36,589 nucleotides of DNA from an uncultured Saprospiraceae bacterium (GTDB lineage Bacteria > Bacteroidota > Bacteroidia > Chitinophagales > Saprospiraceae). The DNA lies in the NCBI GenBank assembly GCA_937974625.1, contig CALJVJ010000236.1, positions 1 to 36,589 on the forward strand, written 5' to 3'. This document shows, in pieces, positions 33,773-36,589 of this stretch (its first letter is position 1; each line of letters begins with the position of its first letter). Both the position numbers and the translations under genes were made by a program. The notes beneath the pieces are model-generated. The model was not told the origin of the DNA and ran no database searches. It worked only from the letters and a program-made list of their open reading frames with translations.

Positions 33773-35650
33773 TTACTTCTTTACTATCGGTAATCGAATC
33801 TGAGAAGGATGTTCTGCCGAATGATGGACTTTATTATGTGCAATCACGCCTTCCGACTCATTATAATTATCTCCACCTGTATTTAAATTTCTTGTAAATC
33901 TTGGAAAATTACTACTAGAAATTTCCACTCGAATACTATGTCCTTTTTTGAAAAAATTGCTAGTGGACATTGGCGTTAAATCTACTTTGTAGACATTCCC
34001 TTTTTCCATAAAGACTTCTTTGTCATAGCCTTCTCTATACCGCACTCTTTGAATCGTTTCATCCAAATTATAAGCGCTGCCATCTGGATGTACATCAATC
34101 AATTTGATAGTAAAATCGGTGTCTTTTACATCCGAAGAAACATATAATGTAGATTCAATAAATCCACTTACCTCGATGCCTTCAGCTAATGGTTCTGTGG
34201 TATACACTAAAATATCATGTCGAGCTTCCATTGGTCGTTGGTCAAAAGAACCACCGTCAATCGCATTGCCTGTACAACACACATTACCACCGTAAGATTT
34301 CACTGGATTCATCGGGTCGTAGAAAAAGTCATCAGGGTTATCCGTTGTTGGTTTGGTGCTGCTTAATGCTCCATCACCATATAAACTATTCGCATCTCCA
34401 CCAGAATTTAAATAAAAAGTAGTCATTTCTGCTGCTGCTGGAGGCCAAACATCTGCACTTTGCCATTCATTACTACCCATCGTATAGTATTGAACTCTAG
34501 GTGTCTTGGTTTTAAAATCATTGCTTTCTCCTTTCATCAGCATATCATAAAAGCCGTAAATTTGTTCGTCATAATTTAATCTTGCATCGCCTACACTTCT
34601 TTCGCCTACGATGGTATTTTCAGTTGCTCTGGTATATCGACAATGAAGTGTCGGTGCAATCACTAAGTACTGATTATCAGCTTGTTTACTCGTTTTTCTA
34701 ACATGGTTGAATAAAGTGATATTCGGAGTAGCCGAAACATCATACCAACTCACAAACCAAAACGCGGGCACATCAATCGGCTGGTCATCATGATAAATAC
34801 CACCTTCGAACCACGCAGGGTCATTAGGCTTACGTTTTATCATTTTATCAAAAATCTCTTTTTTGCCATCTATATTTTTAATGAAATCACTAAAAGGCAA
34901 ATGTGCCAAAGCTTTTTTCATATCCACTTTGGGATTCTCTGGTGCTAAATCATAAAATCGAGCGATTCTATTTAAGTCTTCGGTCGTTGCGCCTGTAGGT
35001 ATTCTGGGTTTAAATTTATCATGCTCCACGCCGTATAACCATGCTGAAAATAGCGTTTGATGTGCACCCCCTCGATACCAATTCCCTTGCTCGTATAAGC
35101 CACCAACTCTACCGACGCCTGCCCCAAAACCTTGAGGGACCATGGCTGCCAAAGCAGGATGATTTTGTGTCGCGGCTTCCATCTGCCATTCTGCGGTAGA
35201 GGAACAACCTTGTAAACCAATTTTACCATTCGACCAAGCTTGATTTTGCATCCAAGTAAAGGCATCATAAGCATCCGTTACAGGTGTGCCTAAAATGTCC
35301 CATTCGCCTTCTGAAAAATAGCGACCTCGCTCGTTTTGTACAACGTAGGCATAGCCTCTTTTGACGGCTTCATAAGCTCGTTGTCGAGTACGTGTTCTTT
35401 CTTCGCCATCTCCCCAAGAGTTGAAGTTATAAGGCGTCCGAGAAAAAATAATCGGTACTTTTCCATCTGTTTTGGGGCGGTAAATATCGGTGCATAAGCG
35501 AATGCCATCTCGCATGGGCATCATCACTCTGGTTTCTTTAATGGAGATGTCTTCTAGTTTTTGGACAATATCTGATTGTGCGTTTAAATCTATATAACTA
35601 GTTGATAAGCAACAAATTAATAGGAATGCTAGAATTTTGTAATTAAACAT
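33773..35650 (-). CDS. CocE/NonD-family hydrolase (X-Pro dipeptidyl-peptidase S15-like)
   Basis: 625 residues with a signal peptide (1-25, ending LNAQ), so exported. An alpha/beta-hydrolase core with [26 protein letters not shown] (108-117) and the nucleophile elbow GLQGCSST with Ser150 in place of the usual GxSYxG. A His candidate lies in APTLHCRY. The C-terminal jelly-roll domain (about 400-625) includes [31 protein letters not shown] and [19 protein letters not shown], typical of the family. Acts on amide or ester bonds; substrate unknown. Some members are glutaryl-7-ACA acylase-like. On minus, upstream of the AraC regulator. Confidence 0.88.
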   Translation of the reverse strand: MFNYKILAFLLICCLSTSYIDLNAQSDIVQKLEDISIKETRVMMPMRDGIRLCTDIYRPKTDGKVPIIFSRTPYNFNSWGDGEERTRTRQRAYEAVKRGYAYVVQNERGRYFSEGEWDILGTPVTDAYDAFTWMQNQAWSNGKIGLQGCSSTAEWQMEAATQNHPALAAMVPQGFGAGVGRVGGLYEQGNWYRGGAHQTLFSAWLYGVEHDKFKPRIPTGATTEDLNRIARFYDLAPENPKVDMKKALAHLPFSDFIKNIDGKKEIFDKMIKRKPNDPAWFEGGIYHDDQPIDVPAFWFVSWYDVSATPNITLFNHVRKTSKQADNQYLVIAPTLHCRYTRATENTIVGERSVGDARLNYDEQIYGFYDMLMKGESNDFKTKTPRVQYYTMGSNEWQSADVWPPAAAEMTTFYLNSGGDANSLYGDGALSSTKPTTDNPDDFFYDPMNPVKSYGGNVCCTGNAIDGGSFDQRPMEARHDILVYTTEPLAEGIEVSGFIESTLYVSSDVKDTDFTIKLIDVHPDGSAYNLDETIQRVRYREGYDKEVFMEKGNVYKVDLTPMSTSNFFKKGHSIRVEISSSNFPRFTRNLNTGGDNYNESEGVIAHNKVHHSAEHPSQIRLPIVKK

Positions 35651-35760
35651 AATGGCCTAATTTGATTAAGTAATCTTTTGTTGATTTGGTAAGGTACAAA
35701 TTCTTAGGACATTTTTATTAAAGGTAGGAGGAGATATGGGGCTTGAATGGATTAAGATTT

Positions 35761-36420
35761 TTATTCGATTAATTTTTTAAATTCAACATCCTCTTTAGCC
35801 AACAAGTGCAAATAATCATTTTTTTCTTTACTTAAATTGTTTATACTTGCACCGCTTTTTAAAAGTAACTTTATACAATCTAGGTGTTGGTCTTCCTTCC
35901 TATTTTTGTTTGTTTGTAAACATTGCACCGCCCAACCAAGAGGTGTACTATTATAAGTATTGTCGGGTGTATCAATGGAGGCATTTGCTTTAATTAGCTT
36001 GTCCACTAACTTGGCTTGGCCACAATAAGCTGCCCAATGTAAGGCTGAGACACCATCATTTTTATAAGTATAATGAACATCCGCTCCCTTTTCTATATAC
36101 AGCATTCCGACCTGTTCCGCACGAAGACTGGCTGCTGCTAAAAGTGGCGTACCTTCTTTTTTAATTTTATCGCCATCGATATTTGCGCCGTTGGCTAAAA
36201 ATATTTTTGCTAATTTAACGGATTCGCCAGCTGTTATTTTAGCTGAAAAGACACCATCACAAATCCTATGCAATGGATGTGCCTTTGCTTTACACAAGAA
36301 GTCGAAAGGTATGGTAATGCCCTTATTAGCAAGATTTGGCTCAGCTGCTAGTCTTTGTTGTAGTCCAGCAAAATCCTTTCGCTCAATTAGTTTTTTTATT
36401 GAGGACTTAAATAAATTCAT
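35761..36420 (-). CDS. Ankyrin-repeat protein
   Basis: 219 residues, with no signal peptide. Four to five ankyrin repeats: AKIFLANGANIDGDKIKKEGTPLLAAA, VGMLYIEKGADVHYTYKNDGVSALHWAAYCG, LVDKLIKANASIDTPDNTYNSTPLGWAVQC and CIKLLLKSGASINNLSKEKNDYLHLLA. The N-terminal capping region (1-60) is basic (SSIKKLIERKDFAGLQQRL). A protein-interaction scaffold; partner unknown. It starts at the ATG at 36420; no operon partner is visible in the window. Confidence 0.85.
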   Translation of the reverse strand: MNLFKSSIKKLIERKDFAGLQQRLAAEPNLANKGITIPFDFLCKAKAHPLHRICDGVFSAKITAGESVKLAKIFLANGANIDGDKIKKEGTPLLAAASLRAEQVGMLYIEKGADVHYTYKNDGVSALHWAAYCGQAKLVDKLIKANASIDTPDNTYNSTPLGWAVQCLQTNKNRKEDQHLDCIKLLLKSGASINNLSKEKNDYLHLLAKEDVEFKKLIE

Positions 36421-36490
36421 TTTGTAGGGATTGAATTATTGACATAATCTAAGAGTATGTCTAAAATTCCATCAATTGGCTGCGAGCGTC

Positions 36491-36571
36491 AAATTTTGTT
36501 TTGTACGTCGTTAAAAATTTTGACCAGCCAAAAGGATGCTAAAAATTTTTGCCTAGTACAAAATAAAATTT
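36491..36571. repeat. 16-bp inverted repeat at the window edge
   Basis: AAATTTTGTTTTGTAC (36491-36506) is complementary to GTACAAAATAAAATTT (36556-36571) at 15 of 16 positions. Between them two AAAAATTTT words lie in similar contexts (GTTAAAAATTTTGACC and GCTAAAAATTTTTGCC). Flanking GCGAGCG and CTCTCGCTC suggest a larger palindromic element continuing past the window. Confidence 0.4.
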
Positions 36572-36589
36572 CCTTGCTCTCGCTCAATC

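Noticed and set aside
34972-35274. 100-codon minus-strand frame inside the CocE hydrolase
   Set aside because: Shadow in another frame of a well-supported enzyme gene.

Overview
The window looks like the chromosome of a Bacteroidota member, most likely of the Saprospiria/Chitinophagia type. Three things support this. The DNA is AT-rich and genes start without Shine-Dalgarno sequences. Some promoters carry TAnnTTTG-like -7 boxes. There are type IX secretion (T9SS) signatures: a type A sorting domain, a gliding-motility (type B) C-terminal domain and a PorP/SprF protein. Genus cannot be fixed from the sequence. No tRNA, rRNA, CRISPR array or intact insertion sequence was seen.

Layout. 1-370: structured non-coding repeat. 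371-3533: outer-membrane barrel protein, T9SS cargo protein and an Old-Yellow-Enzyme flavin reductase, all on +. 3534-8469: minus-strand block of a SPOR-like protein, a small acidic membrane protein, a small unknown protein and a large FtsX-type permease. 8844-15129: LuxR-type response regulator followed by a curli system in the order csgA-like, csgB-like, csgE, csgF, csgG. 15451-20937: beta-propeller lipoprotein, large T9SS type B surface protein and PorP/SprF. 21081-24626: minus-strand lipoprotein and two tandem paralogous proteins with eight PAxYxT repeats and a peptidoglycan-binding domain. 24627-26699: about 2 kb with no convincing large gene, holding a chain of hairpins ending in a strong terminator (candidate structured RNA). 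26700-30145: ccmF-type haem lyase and dihydrofolate reductase. 30278-36420: minus-strand S41 peptidase, membrane-anchored AraC regulator, CocE/NonD hydrolase and ankyrin protein.

How the genes work together. The core is a nucleation-precipitation (type VIII, curli) amyloid export system. CsgG is the outer-membrane pore, CsgE the periplasmic adaptor and CsgF the exit/nucleation factor, with two curlin-repeat proteins as major and minor subunits. CsgG has an extra C-terminal outer-membrane barrel. The CsgG pore loop and the CsgF plug residues differ from E. coli at the residues that form the channel constrictions. A rare C-tract (CCCCCT) recurs upstream of the response regulator, csgA, csgF and the propeller lipoprotein, which suggests one regulon joining the curli genes to the following T9SS genes. 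That regulon is an inference.

A second theme is non-coding. Many intergenic gaps hold locus-specific short words repeated in direct and inverted order, forming long hairpins, often without the T-run of a classical terminator.
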